From contig PAQL01000009.1 of the NCBI GenBank assembly GCA_002709295.1, positions 1 through 64,000 on the forward strand: a stretch of DNA of 64,000 nt, given 5' to 3'. The notes beneath the pieces are model-generated. The model was not told where the DNA came from, made no database searches, and worked only from the letters and a program-made list of their open reading frames with translations. A program made the translations under genes and the position numbers. Position 1 is the first letter of the stretch; every line of letters begins with the position of its first letter. The stretch is from Phycisphaerae bacterium (GTDB lineage Bacteria > Planctomycetota > Phycisphaerae > Phycisphaerales > SM1A02). This document shows positions 44,841 to 52,951 of the stretch, one piece after another.

Positions 44841-45842
44841 TGGATGTCGGTCCCGCGGTGCTCGGTCCACGGGTTCGATGATCGACACCCGGACCGATTC
44901 GACCACGCCTCCCGCCTCGGCCATCGCCTCGTCGCCGACGCCCAGAAACAGATCGATCCGCCGCTCCCTGATCGCTCCACCGGTGTCGACCGCCATCGCG
45001 ATCATCACCTCGCCGTCGGCTCGATCGACCCTGACCATGCTGCCCAGAGGGATGATCTTCGGGTCGACCGCTACCGAGTGTCGAGGGATCAGCCTCACAC
45101 CGGTCGAGGCCTCCGGCCAGCGATCGGCGGGGATCTCCCGGAAGTAGACGACGCGGTCGTTGTCGAGCATCAGGGACTCGACGAGCAGGGGGTCCATGCG
45201 ATGGAGTCCTCGAATGGTCCCGAGATCCAGTCCCTCGGCGGCGGCGTGACCCTCCTCGATCAGTCGACGACCCAGACTGGTGTAGGGACGTTCGTTGGTC
45301 CGCACCCAGTCCAGGCACATCAGATCACCTTCAGGGGTTCTCAGGGCGACCGAACCGTTGACCTCGGCGAGGTACGCATCGAGACCGTTCGCGACCCAGC
45401 CGATGACCGGAGGTCGCAGGTCCGGATCGGCGGCATACTCGCTCCGGGTCGGCAGCTCGGATGCCGGGATCGAATCGGGCGGGGAGGCCATGATCGGATG
45501 TCGATGGATCTCGTCGGCGACCGGGACCGCCTCGAGAACCGGCGCCGCGTACGCGGTCGCCTCGAATCGGCCGGGAATCTCTCGGAACCCGACGCCCGGC
45601 GGGTTCGGTTCCAGAAGAGCCCGGAATGGATGCGTCTCATGCCAGCTGCGCCAGCGTTCCGCGGACCGGTCTGCGCTTCGTTCCAGTACGAGGATCGAAT
45701 CCGACATCGCTCGGTCCAGCCGATCGTTCTCCGAGGGTGACGTGCAGCCGAGCAGGAGCATGGAGGCCAGCACGACAGTCAGACGCGAACGGCCGGGCCG
45801 GTTCGAATCGTCGACTGCCATCTCGTGCATCGGGGAGCTCAC
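44244..45842 (-). CDS. MltA-like lytic transglycosylase (3D domain), with an antisense-overlapping tail
   Basis: The first 330 residues are an MltA-type murein transglycosylase lipoprotein: signal with cysteine (SMLLLGC), GRFEATAYAAPVLEAVP, VIGWVANGLDAYLAEVNGSV, YTSLGRRLIEEGHA, DNDRVVYFREIP, and the 3D domain IPRHSVAVDPKIIPLGSMVR and MAVDTGGAIRERRIDLFLG with catalytic aspartates. After SVRVSIIEP (near 44850) the frame does not stop but continues for about 200 residues antisense to the permease gene; this tail is Asp/His/Arg-rich and looks like a shadow. Either the stop was lost or a frameshift is present. The real domain covers 44850-45842. The start may be GTG 45842 or the ATGs just after it. 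Confidence 0.75.
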   Translation of the reverse strand: MSSPMHEMAVDDSNRPGRSRLTVVLASMLLLGCTSPSENDRLDRAMSDSILVLERSADRSAERWRSWHETHPFRALLEPNPPGVGFREIPGRFEATAYAAPVLEAVPVADEIHRHPIMASPPDSIPASELPTRSEYAADPDLRPPVIGWVANGLDAYLAEVNGSVALRTPEGDLMCLDWVRTNERPYTSLGRRLIEEGHAAAEGLDLGTIRGLHRMDPLLVESLMLDNDRVVYFREIPADRWPEASTGVRLIPRHSVAVDPKIIPLGSMVRVDRADGEVMIAMAVDTGGAIRERRIDLFLGVGDEAMAEAGGVVESVRVSIIEPVDRAPRDRHPSSDQQVLDHGDRAGQHDSSDRGHRDGDADQDHDLGAEDESDPETGGSDEVHGLDLDRTDADGEREYHDHQQQGRHRHDPEHRHEDPSNPKDLDQKPVHDLGRPNQLHRKQSGIRPPHQDGLRTFVVGHEDRRGHRAILPLAVEVEARPVLIGDLDELAHLGTDDHDVVGPTHHQFGIGLLVDLVVSVGETLHDPGGGR

Positions 45843-47140
45843 CGGGAGGGCCGTCGCTTCTCACGGATGCCCGCCGCCCCACGGGCCAGATCTCCCAGAC
45901 TCCGGCCGGGGCCGGGGCCGGGGCTGGGTCCGGGGTCGGGCCCGGCGAGGGCGGAGAGGCGTGCGGCCGCGCTCATGGGAGAGATCAGGGCACCGGCGGC
46001 ATCGGCCAGACGCACGCACTCGAGCAGGTCCGAGGGAGATCGCTGCGTCTCCTCGTGATTGACCAGCATGGGGTTCTCCTGGCGGCCGTCGAGCCAGGAG
46101 AGGAAGGACAGCCCCGTCTTGTAGAAGCGGGTGGGATCCTTGAAGATCGCCTGCCCGAGCCGTTCGCAAGGAGCCATGATCCGGTCGTAGCCCTCCCGGT
46201 CGCCGGCGGCCAGACGGCGAAGCGCCAGGGAGGCGGGGTCGGCGATCGCATCGAACACGCCGAGAAGGGCATGACTGAAATCGCCCAGGGGCACCTCGCG
46301 ACCGTCGAACTCCGTGGTCCGGCGGACCTCGGCGACGCCGTCATCCTCTCCGGCGATCAGTCGGCCGAAGTGGAAGTCGTCGCCGGTCAGCATGATCTGG
46401 TCGCGCTCGAGCAGATCGCGGCGGAGGTCCACCTCGAGCCGGTGGTCGAGCATCGAGAGCTTGGCGGCGCGATAGCGCTGGGGATCGTTCCGCATGATCC
46501 GGAGAAAGGAATCACCGGGGAAGTATCCCTCGAGGCTCGGCAGGAACATCGGGCCGAGCCAGTGGACGATCAACGGACCCTCGCCCGCTTCCCGGGCGAT
46601 GTCCGCATACACCTGCACGTAGCCGTCCTCGTCGATACCGAGTTCGCAGAGTCGTGGAATGGGAAGGATCACCGCCACGCCTCCGGCCCGACGGATGACG
46701 TCGATCTGTTCGACCACTCCGTCGACTATCCGCGAGGTCGTCTCCACGGTCTCCAGATGATCGGTGCCGGCTCCGGCGCAGAAGCCCGCCTCGAGGCCGA
46801 GTCCGCCGGTGAGTTCGATCAGGCGTCTGGCGGCCGTCCAGCCGAGGTTGAAACGCTGGGCGGTGTCCATCGCTTCGGCGATGCCCATGCCGGTTCCGCC
46901 GATGCCGCGTCGGATCGCCATCGTGGCGTCCCAGTCCAGGTGCTCCGCGATCTCCTCCGAAGTTCCCGGGGTCTCGACGGAATGGGGCACCCCGGCGTAC
47001 GACGGCTTCATCACCACGTGAGCGGCGGCGTAGCAGAGGCGGGGAAGCGGGGACCGATGGTCGACGTCCCGCCGAAGATCGCTCCAGCGATCGTCGGTCA
47101 GTTCGATCGGACCGATCCGGGTCTGGACCGTCCTGCTCAT
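45839..47140 (-). CDS. DUF993 (dihydrodipicolinate synthase-like) protein
   Basis: A 433-residue TIM-barrel protein of the DUF993 family. Typical parts: FNLGWTAARRLIELTGGLGL, AGAGTDHLETVETTSRIVDG, GPLIVHWLGPMFLPSLEGYF, KLSMLDHRLEVDLR, MLTGDDFHFGRLIAGEDDGV, HALLGVFDAIADPASLALRR and PTRFYKTGLSFLSWLDGRQE. Members are thought to be aldolase- or lyase-like enzymes of sugar or inositol breakdown; no activity is proven. The C-terminus has a Gly-Pro repeat coded by a G-rich tract. The start at 47140 overlaps the transporter stop by 4 bp, making it third in an operon. Confidence 0.8.
   Translation of the reverse strand: MSRTVQTRIGPIELTDDRWSDLRRDVDHRSPLPRLCYAAAHVVMKPSYAGVPHSVETPGTSEEIAEHLDWDATMAIRRGIGGTGMGIAEAMDTAQRFNLGWTAARRLIELTGGLGLEAGFCAGAGTDHLETVETTSRIVDGVVEQIDVIRRAGGVAVILPIPRLCELGIDEDGYVQVYADIAREAGEGPLIVHWLGPMFLPSLEGYFPGDSFLRIMRNDPQRYRAAKLSMLDHRLEVDLRRDLLERDQIMLTGDDFHFGRLIAGEDDGVAEVRRTTEFDGREVPLGDFSHALLGVFDAIADPASLALRRLAAGDREGYDRIMAPCERLGQAIFKDPTRFYKTGLSFLSWLDGRQENPMLVNHEETQRSPSDLLECVRLADAAGALISPMSAAARLSALAGPDPGPSPGPGPGRSLGDLARGAAGIREKRRPSR
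45908..45940 (+). repeat. G-run tract (G-quadruplex candidate) inside the DUF993 gene
   Basis: Six runs of three or four G are spaced by 2-3 nt on the plus strand (45908-11, 45914-17, 45920-23, 45926-28, 45932-35, 45938-40). The first part is an almost perfect GGGGCC repeat. On the minus strand it codes a Gly-Pro stretch near the protein C-terminus. The G-rich strand is the template strand, so a quadruplex could hinder transcription. Confidence 0.7.
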
Positions 47141-48522
47141 GATCCGGCATCCGTCGCGGGGAGGATGTCCTCGATGAAGCCGGGGCCGTTCTCGACGACG
47201 AACATGGCGAGGAACACGGTGAGCACCACGGTGGCCAGAAGCATGCCGGAGATCCACCAGGTCGCCAGCGGACCGGTGGGCGTGTCGTCACCGAGGTACG
47301 CACGGTTGCGCTGCAGAAGCGTGAATCCGAGGTAGGAGGCCGGCAGGAAGAGGCCGCAGACGATGTTGGTCGGCACCCCGACCCAGGGGGCGATCTCGGA
47401 CCAGTGGATGGCACCGAGGACGCCGATCGCCGGAAGCAGGATGAACACCTTGTGACCGATCGAGTCCTCGCGGATTCCGAAGAGTTTCACACCGGCGAAA
47501 CCCGAGGCCAGCATCTGCATGGTGATCGAGGACAGCGCCATCGCGAGGATCCCCAGCCCGAAGACCCAGAGGCCGATCACCGGTCCGAGTCGGTCGGGCG
47601 AGGCGAAGATCTCCGCCGCCTTGGCGGGGTGGATCTTCGACCCGGTGAAGCCGGCATCCCCGAAGTGGAACACCGAGGCGCTGGCGATCACCATCAGGCT
47701 GACCGCGATGGTGAACGGGATGAACATGCCGAAGACGAGGTCGTACCTCGCCAGTCGACGTTGGGCGCGTCCCCAGCCGTTCTTGCGGAGGGTGTACGGA
47801 TACACGAAGAGCATGTTCGCACCCACCGCGGCCGCGAGTCCGGAGACGATCAGCGTCGTCGAGGCGATCGAGGTTCCGCCGCCGTCCTCGCCGGGCATGG
47901 TCCAGTCGGCGGGTATCGAGGGAATGAAGCCCTTGAGGATCCCGACCGGATCGTGGATGCCGGACTGGACGACCACGATCGCCATCGCCACCACGATGAA
48001 CCAGACCATGGCGGTCAGGATCACCTCGTAGGTCCGGATGAAGGACCTCGCCCGTCCGTGCAGCAGCCCGACCGAGACGCACCAGATCAGGGCGATCAGC
48101 CCGCCCACCCGGGGATCCACGCCGAAGAGCAGGGCGAGCATCGCGGCCGCGAGGGCGTACTGGGCGAACTGCCAGATGATCGAGCTCAGAAGTCCGCCCC
48201 ACGCGAACGCCCATGCGAAGAACGGACTGGCGTGCCGCTTCAGGGCGTCGTAGGGATCGGAGCCGGTGGACAGGGTCTGCCATGCGATGGCGCTCATCAC
48301 GATGATGCCGAGCAGCATCGCGGTCGGTGCCACCCAGAGCAGCTGGTAGCCGAAGGCCGCGCCGCTGAAGAGGGCGGCGAAGGCGCTGCCCCCGCCCAGC
48401 GTCATCGCGGACTGGAGATACCCGGGGCCCATGTGCCGCAGGTAGCCGGCGATGCGTCCGGGGAGCGGGCGGGCATCGAGTTCCGCGAAGTGCAGGACAT
48501 CATCGGCCTTTGAATCCTTCAT
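47137..48522 (-). CDS. Divergent Nramp-like membrane transporter
   Basis: A 461-residue protein with about eleven membrane segments and the Nramp/APC-type layout. The first segment reads GPGYLQSAMTLGGGSAFAAL where metal-transporting Nramp proteins have DPGN, and the sixth reads GANMLFVYPYTL where they have MPH. Both metal-binding motifs are therefore missing, and the substrate is probably not a divalent metal handled in the usual way. It sits between a flavin oxidoreductase gene and a DUF993 gene, overlapping each by 4 bp, so it may import the compound these enzymes use. Confidence 0.75.
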   Translation of the reverse strand: MKDSKADDVLHFAELDARPLPGRIAGYLRHMGPGYLQSAMTLGGGSAFAALFSGAAFGYQLLWVAPTAMLLGIIVMSAIAWQTLSTGSDPYDALKRHASPFFAWAFAWGGLLSSIIWQFAQYALAAAMLALLFGVDPRVGGLIALIWCVSVGLLHGRARSFIRTYEVILTAMVWFIVVAMAIVVVQSGIHDPVGILKGFIPSIPADWTMPGEDGGGTSIASTTLIVSGLAAAVGANMLFVYPYTLRKNGWGRAQRRLARYDLVFGMFIPFTIAVSLMVIASASVFHFGDAGFTGSKIHPAKAAEIFASPDRLGPVIGLWVFGLGILAMALSSITMQMLASGFAGVKLFGIREDSIGHKVFILLPAIGVLGAIHWSEIAPWVGVPTNIVCGLFLPASYLGFTLLQRNRAYLGDDTPTGPLATWWISGMLLATVVLTVFLAMFVVENGPGFIEDILPATDAGS

Positions 48523-49991
48523 GCTCTGGAGGCCTCCTTGCGCAGGACCTTGAGTTCGACGGCCTGGGGCAACTTCTTGTAGTGCTCGTCGAGGGGATAG
48601 CAGCCCGAGATCATGCCGTTTCGAGGGGCGGTGGTGCAGTCGCTGAAGGTCCGGCAGAGGAACTTGCGCTGCAGTTCACGACCGGCGATCACGTCCGCCG
48701 GCATCGTCGGGTAGGACAGCATCGACCTTCCCAGGCCGACCGAGTCGACCATGCCCGACCGGATCTCGTGCTGGGCGATGAATGGAATCCACTGCTGGAG
48801 GTAGGACCAACCGCTGCCGACCAGGGGCAGCCCGGGCACCAGCGCCTTGATGGTCCGGACGGTCTTGAGGTGACGCTGGACCTCGCAGAGGGGATCGCGT
48901 GGTGGCAGGTAGCCGTCGCTCGGCGGATAGGCGGCGGGTCGCTGAAGGTGCGGGCAGTAGTAGGGGCTGCCGATGGTCAGGTTCGCCATGAAGATGCCGA
49001 GATCGCGGCAGAGCTCGAGAAACGCCTGCGACTCTGTGAAGTCGCTGAGCGTCGGGTCCATGGCATTGACCCCGAAGCCGTGGCGCCACGGCGTGTTCTC
49101 GGCCACGTCCTTCGGATGGCCGATGGCATCGCCTTCCCGGCGGAACATCGGATAGGTGTCGGTGATCGAGACCCGGCACCCGATCATCAGACCGGGTCGT
49201 TCGGAACGAATGGCCTTCACGGTGTCACGGAAGAGCCGGGTCCGGTTTTCGAAGCAACCGCCGTGGTCGCCGGATCGGGTGTGGGCGCCGAGGAGTTCGT
49301 GAAGCAGGTAGCCGTGACAGCATTTGACGTCCACGAAGTCGAATCCGACGTCGGCGGCGAGGCAGGCCGCCTCCACCATGCGGTCGGATATCTCGCGGAG
49401 CTCGCCGTCGGTGAGCACGTGAACCGAGGCGTCGAGTCCGTACTTCATGGAGAGCACGGGGTTGAGTTCCGCGATCCGTGGAATCATGGACGGGCCGTCG
49501 GGACGGCTGAACCTTCCGGAGTGGGTCAGCTGGAGTCCGACCAGCAGATCGTCGGTGGATCCGTGATGTTCCAGGTGGGCGGCACGGAGGGTCGAGAGCA
49601 ACCGGTCGAGGTTCGCGGCATTGTCGACCGAGGGATCGGGATTGAGATGAAGCTGGTTCGGATTCGCCCTTCCGTCCGGTTGCACCGCGTAGGCCTCGCC
49701 GCCCCAGATCAGCTTCGCGCCGCTCTCTCCGAATCTCCGCCATCGGCGGAGGGTGTCGTCGGTCGGGCCGCCCTCGGGGGTGCCGTCCCATCCCTCCATC
49801 GGGTGGACGGTGAATCGGTTGCCGATGGTTCGTTCGCCGCCGTCAGCGCCCGTGACCACGAGCGGATCGGCCATGGGACCACCGGCCCGGATCTCGAGAT
49901 CGCAGTCGAGTTCCCTCTCTTCATCGAGGCCGCACCAGTGGGCGCGGAAGTCCTCGATGGTTCTGAAGCGACCGGGAGGCGGATGATCCAT
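48519..49991 (-). CDS. NADH:flavin oxidoreductase (old yellow enzyme family)
   Basis: A 490-residue FMN-dependent TIM-barrel oxidoreductase. Motifs: NRFTVHPMEGWDGTPEGGPT (N-terminal FMN-binding part), LVGLQLTHSGRFSRP (QLxHxGR), FDFVDVKCCHGYLLHELL and CFENRTRLFRDTVKAIRSER (matching the AHGYLL and ENR patterns), and LVGSGWSYLQQWIPFI near the FMN phosphate site. The end has cysteines (CRTFSDCTTAP, GCYPLDE) that recall a reduced iron-sulfur segment of the dienoyl reductase type. It is first in a three-gene operon with the Nramp-like transporter and the DUF993 protein, perhaps for uptake and breakdown of a cyclic or unsaturated compound. Confidence 0.85.
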   Translation of the reverse strand: MDHPPPGRFRTIEDFRAHWCGLDEERELDCDLEIRAGGPMADPLVVTGADGGERTIGNRFTVHPMEGWDGTPEGGPTDDTLRRWRRFGESGAKLIWGGEAYAVQPDGRANPNQLHLNPDPSVDNAANLDRLLSTLRAAHLEHHGSTDDLLVGLQLTHSGRFSRPDGPSMIPRIAELNPVLSMKYGLDASVHVLTDGELREISDRMVEAACLAADVGFDFVDVKCCHGYLLHELLGAHTRSGDHGGCFENRTRLFRDTVKAIRSERPGLMIGCRVSITDTYPMFRREGDAIGHPKDVAENTPWRHGFGVNAMDPTLSDFTESQAFLELCRDLGIFMANLTIGSPYYCPHLQRPAAYPPSDGYLPPRDPLCEVQRHLKTVRTIKALVPGLPLVGSGWSYLQQWIPFIAQHEIRSGMVDSVGLGRSMLSYPTMPADVIAGRELQRKFLCRTFSDCTTAPRNGMISGCYPLDEHYKKLPQAVELKVLRKEASRA

Positions 49992-50302
49992 GTCTTCAGG
50001 TGTCCTGAGGGTTGGGAACTCGTTCCAGATCGAACTCTACCGTCGTCGTCTTCGGACGCCACTCCCGAGCTGCCGGGAAGGACTCCTCTCGGCCGGAGGA
50101 TTGTCGCATGTGCGTGTTCGTGAGGATGATTCGCGGGCTGCGTGGATTCGGCCCGGAATCCTGATCGAGACCCTCGACGATCCTGAAATTCGTCTGGATC
50201 CGACGGCAGGCCAGACTATGATGAGACTTCACCTCGGGTGGAGCCTCCCGGCCCATCCTCTCCGGTACTCCCTCCATCAACAGTCTGAAATCGGAGAAAG
50301 TG
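49992..50302 (+). promoter_or_regulatory. Intergenic region with a possible promoter for the first PEP-CTERM-like gene
   Basis: This 311-bp stretch separates the divergent oxidoreductase operon and the first PEP-CTERM-like gene. A -10-like hexamer TATGAT lies at 50217-50222, which would give a leader of about 74 nt, but no good -35 is seen 17 bp upstream. Nothing else could be identified. Confidence 0.3.
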
Positions 50303-50977
50303 ATGTCCTGCGACCCATCCCGACTTCGTCGATACCTGGCGCTTTCACTGGTTCCGGGCGCCACGACCGCCGCAGTCGCCGACATCGACTACACCAGCCT
50401 CGATGTCACCGTGGAGCTCGGGTCCACCTTCTCCCTGGAAGTCGCACAGTCCTTCAGCATGGTGTTCAATGCGTTTTCGGCCACCAATTCCACCAAGGAC
50501 ATCGTGGTGCGGCAGCGCGGTTTCAACGCCAAGGGTTCCCCCGGTTCGGCAGTCGACGGCGGCCTCCTGGTCGGCTTCAAGTCCGGTCTTCCCAAGAGCG
50601 TGATCCGCTTCGGGGACGGAGATGAGATCGGTCCGGGAATCGGCGGCATGGAGAGCACCCTCTTCTGGGGCGCCCAGTCCGTGACGGTGTCCAAGACATC
50701 CAAGACCAAGCAGCTGAACGGCGGACCGTTCAACGCAGTGGACGGCCCGCAGGACGGATACCTGGGCTTCGCGTTCGCCGATTTCGGCAGCCAGGACCTG
50801 CACTACGGTTGGTTGTCGCTGTCCTGGGATGGAACTGAACTCACCATCGACGGCTACGCATGGGAGACCGAAGCGGGCGTCTCGATCGACGCGGGCACGA
50901 TTCCCGCGCCCGGGGCGATCGGATTGTTCGGACTCGCCATGGGGGCGGCGGGCATCCGTCGCAAGCGAAGCTTGTGA
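50303..50977 (+). CDS. PEP-CTERM-like exported protein 1
   Basis: A 224-residue exported protein with a short N-terminal signal (RRYLALSLVPGATTAAVA) and a C-terminal sorting tail (IPAPGAIGLFGLAMGAAGIR followed by RKRSL): a Pro-containing motif, a hydrophobic span and a basic end. Tails of this kind are processed by exosortase-type systems. The body is Gly- and Ser-rich with strands, and before the tail has the unit HYGWLSLSWDGTELTIDGYA then WETEAG, shared with the other paralogues at 52952 and 53938. GGAG lies 8 nt before the ATG. A weak dyad (TGCCTC-GGTC-GAGGCA, 50985-51000) follows. Confidence 0.75.
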   Translation: MSCDPSRLRRYLALSLVPGATTAAVADIDYTSLDVTVELGSTFSLEVAQSFSMVFNAFSATNSTKDIVVRQRGFNAKGSPGSAVDGGLLVGFKSGLPKSVIRFGDGDEIGPGIGGMESTLFWGAQSVTVSKTSKTKQLNGGPFNAVDGPQDGYLGFAFADFGSQDLHYGWLSLSWDGTELTIDGYAWETEAGVSIDAGTIPAPGAIGLFGLAMGAAGIRRKRSL

Positions 50978-51074
50978 AACCACCTGCCTCGGTCGAGGCA
51001 CCGTGGCATCCTTGTCGACTCGATCCCACGCGGATTCGAACCACCCGCCCGGCGAGGAGCTTCCCGTCGCAGGG

Positions 51075-52481
51075 TCATTGACCGTCGGCCGAACCCAGCG
51101 GTCCGCCGAACCCGGCCGCATCGACCAGTCCGCGAAGGTCGAGGAGCCCTTCGCTGATCCGCAGTTCCCGAAGACCGTCCCGTCGTTGATAGAGATCCGG
51201 CAGTACGGCCACGAGCCGGTCGGCCGTGGACTCGGGCAGATGATCCAGCCCGCGGAAGTAGTGGTGGCCGTTCCGCTCCACATCAGACACTCCGAGCGTG
51301 GCCTGCAGGCAGAGATCCTGCTGGAGGGGGATCGAGGCGAGGTTGGTGAGGTCCTCGCCGCTCTGGAAGGCGACGCCTCCCTCGGCACGAACCGTCTCCA
51401 CCAGACCGCGATTGGCGAGGGCTCTGAACACGCCCTTGCACGCCTTCACGCTCACTCCGGCATATCCGGCCTCGAGCGCCCGTCGAAACGCGCCGGCATC
51501 GGTGTCGGCCTCGTCGATGATGACCGGGGCGATCCTCGAGAGTCGTTCGAGTCCGGCTCGATGTCCGGGATCGAAGGTGTCGCGTCGAGGCAGCGGTTGC
51601 TCGAGCAGTGCGAGGCGGCGGATCAGGGGCCCGGTGGCCGGGTCGCCGCCGAGATCCTCCAGCATGCCTGCGAGTCCCTCGAGATCGACGCACTGTTCGT
51701 TTCCGTCCAGGGTGAACACCGTCTCGCCGTCGACGTGGGCCGCGACGATGGCGGCGATCGATCGGAGTCGACTCTCGTCGACGGAGCGATCTCCGCAGAT
51801 CTTGATCTTGAAACGTCGGATGCCGTGGCGGTGGATGTCCTCGACGAGGGTCTGCGGCAGTCCGTCCTCGACCCGTTCGGCCGCCTCGAGATCTCCGTCG
51901 GTCAGAGGATCGAGCATGCCGATGGTGTGACGTACCGGCAGTCGATCCCGGCGGGAGGGCAGCATCGCCGGTGACCACTCGCCCACCTCGGGAAGGAGGC
52001 GACGGGCGGAGAAGCCGAGAAGGTCGCTGCGGACGGCTTCGTCGAAGGAGACGCCGGCGATCCGGCAGGCGGCATCGATGAGGGCCCGCTCGACCATGGC
52101 GACGCCGAATCCGCGAACAAGGACGTCCGCATCCCGGTGGTCGCGGCGGCCCACGCGTTCGATCCGCAGCACCTCGGTGATGTCGAAGACGGGATGGGGG
52201 CCGGCGGTCGCGGTCAGCTGGTCTCCAAGGACCGCGGCGGCCTCCACGCTGTCGGCGAGGGCCGAGGAATCCTCGGAGGGCGTCGTGTCGGGGTTCTTCT
52301 CGAACCACTTCGGGACCAGGAGGTCTCCGGCCCGGCCGATCTCCTGCCGTCCGTCCGAGGTCTCCACCCGGATCTCCAGCTCGGCGAGAGGCACCTCTTC
52401 GAGGACCTGCACCCCGAACTTGAAGGGAAGCCGGGTTCGAATCGATCGTCGGGTGAATCGATGATGGAGGATTCGAAGCAT
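51075..52481 (-). CDS. Enolase-superfamily enzyme (mandelate racemase/muconate cycloisomerase-like)
   Basis: A 468-residue enzyme of the enolase superfamily, which removes a proton alpha to a carboxylate with a metal-bound enolate. Visible residues: FKIKICGD (KxK base on the second barrel strand), TLDGNEQCVDL (first metal ligand), LLEQPLPR (second), VIIDEADTD (third) and AGVSVKACKGVFRALANR with the second lysine. The end, SGEDLTNLASIPLQQDL, is also typical. The dipeptide epimerase or cycloisomerase type is possible; the substrate is unknown. Start at 52481 (MLRILHHRFTRRSIRTRLPF), where family similarity begins; the frame is open further upstream. Confidence 0.8.
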   Translation of the reverse strand: MLRILHHRFTRRSIRTRLPFKFGVQVLEEVPLAELEIRVETSDGRQEIGRAGDLLVPKWFEKNPDTTPSEDSSALADSVEAAAVLGDQLTATAGPHPVFDITEVLRIERVGRRDHRDADVLVRGFGVAMVERALIDAACRIAGVSFDEAVRSDLLGFSARRLLPEVGEWSPAMLPSRRDRLPVRHTIGMLDPLTDGDLEAAERVEDGLPQTLVEDIHRHGIRRFKIKICGDRSVDESRLRSIAAIVAAHVDGETVFTLDGNEQCVDLEGLAGMLEDLGGDPATGPLIRRLALLEQPLPRRDTFDPGHRAGLERLSRIAPVIIDEADTDAGAFRRALEAGYAGVSVKACKGVFRALANRGLVETVRAEGGVAFQSGEDLTNLASIPLQQDLCLQATLGVSDVERNGHHYFRGLDHLPESTADRLVAVLPDLYQRRDGLRELRISEGLLDLRGLVDAAGFGGPLGSADGQ

Positions 52482-52617
52482 CACGATGCCTGCACGGTAT
52501 CCATTCGAGTGCGGGTCTCTGATCCGGGGGGGGATCCTGAACGGTGGTGGTTCGGGGTGGTGGAAGAGGGTGTGATCGGAGTCGGATCCGTCAGGGATCC
52601 CGCGGAGGGCCCGGAAA

Positions 52618-52836
52618 TCAGGACTCCGAGATGACCGCGACCGTGTTGAGGGGTCCCGGGACCATGACGTCTTCGCCGGGGTTCTCACGCAGGCACCAGG
52701 CTCGATGGCCGGGTGCTTCGCTGATGGACCGGCCGCAGACCGCCCGGAGGATGCCGAAGATCACGGACATCGGCATCGTCATTTCTCGGCTCTGCATGCC
52801 TTGAACGGCCATCATGCCATTTGATTCTTGGTCCAT
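52618..52836 (-). CDS. Small protein with a Cys-Leu-Arg-Glu-Asn-Pro-Gly-Glu-Asp motif
   Basis: A 72-residue protein with methionine-rich N-terminus (MDQESNGMMAVQGMQSREMT), a short hydrophobic part (MSVIFGILRAVCG) and a distinctive end (WCLRENPGEDVMVPGP). The ATG at 52836 has GGAAGAG 7 nt upstream. The segment coding WCLRENPGEDVM occurs again, with indels that break the frame, at 53739-53783, so a conserved sequence is being copied in this region. Unknown family; it may be a small regulator of the neighbouring PEP-CTERM-like gene, from which it is divergent. The remaining space of this region (52482-52617) holds nothing I recognise. Confidence 0.4.
   Translation of the reverse strand: MDQESNGMMAVQGMQSREMTMPMSVIFGILRAVCGRSISEAPGHRAWCLRENPGEDVMVPGPLNTVAVISES
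52662..52708. repeat. Direct repeat, copy A
   Basis: The first 24 bases (starting CCATGACGTCTTCGCC and ending GTTCT) are identical to those at 53739, and the next 20 or so differ by a few substitutions and indels. This copy lies in the end of the small gene at 52618-52836 (read on the minus strand it codes the motif WCLRENPGEDVM) and 244 bp before the second PEP-CTERM-like gene. Confidence 0.75.
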
Positions 52837-52951
52837 GACCACTCTTCCGCTACTGTATGTGCGGACCCATTCCCCACCGTTTCATCCCAGAGACGTTTCG
52901 GTGTCCGACATTCCCAGTCCTGTCTTCCCATTCCGACAAGGAGAGATTGAG

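Noticed and set aside
52544-52804. A plus-strand open frame of 86 codons over repeat copy A
   Set aside because: The minus-strand reading has the better ribosome binding site and the conserved motif; the plus-strand translation is Arg-rich and shadow-like.
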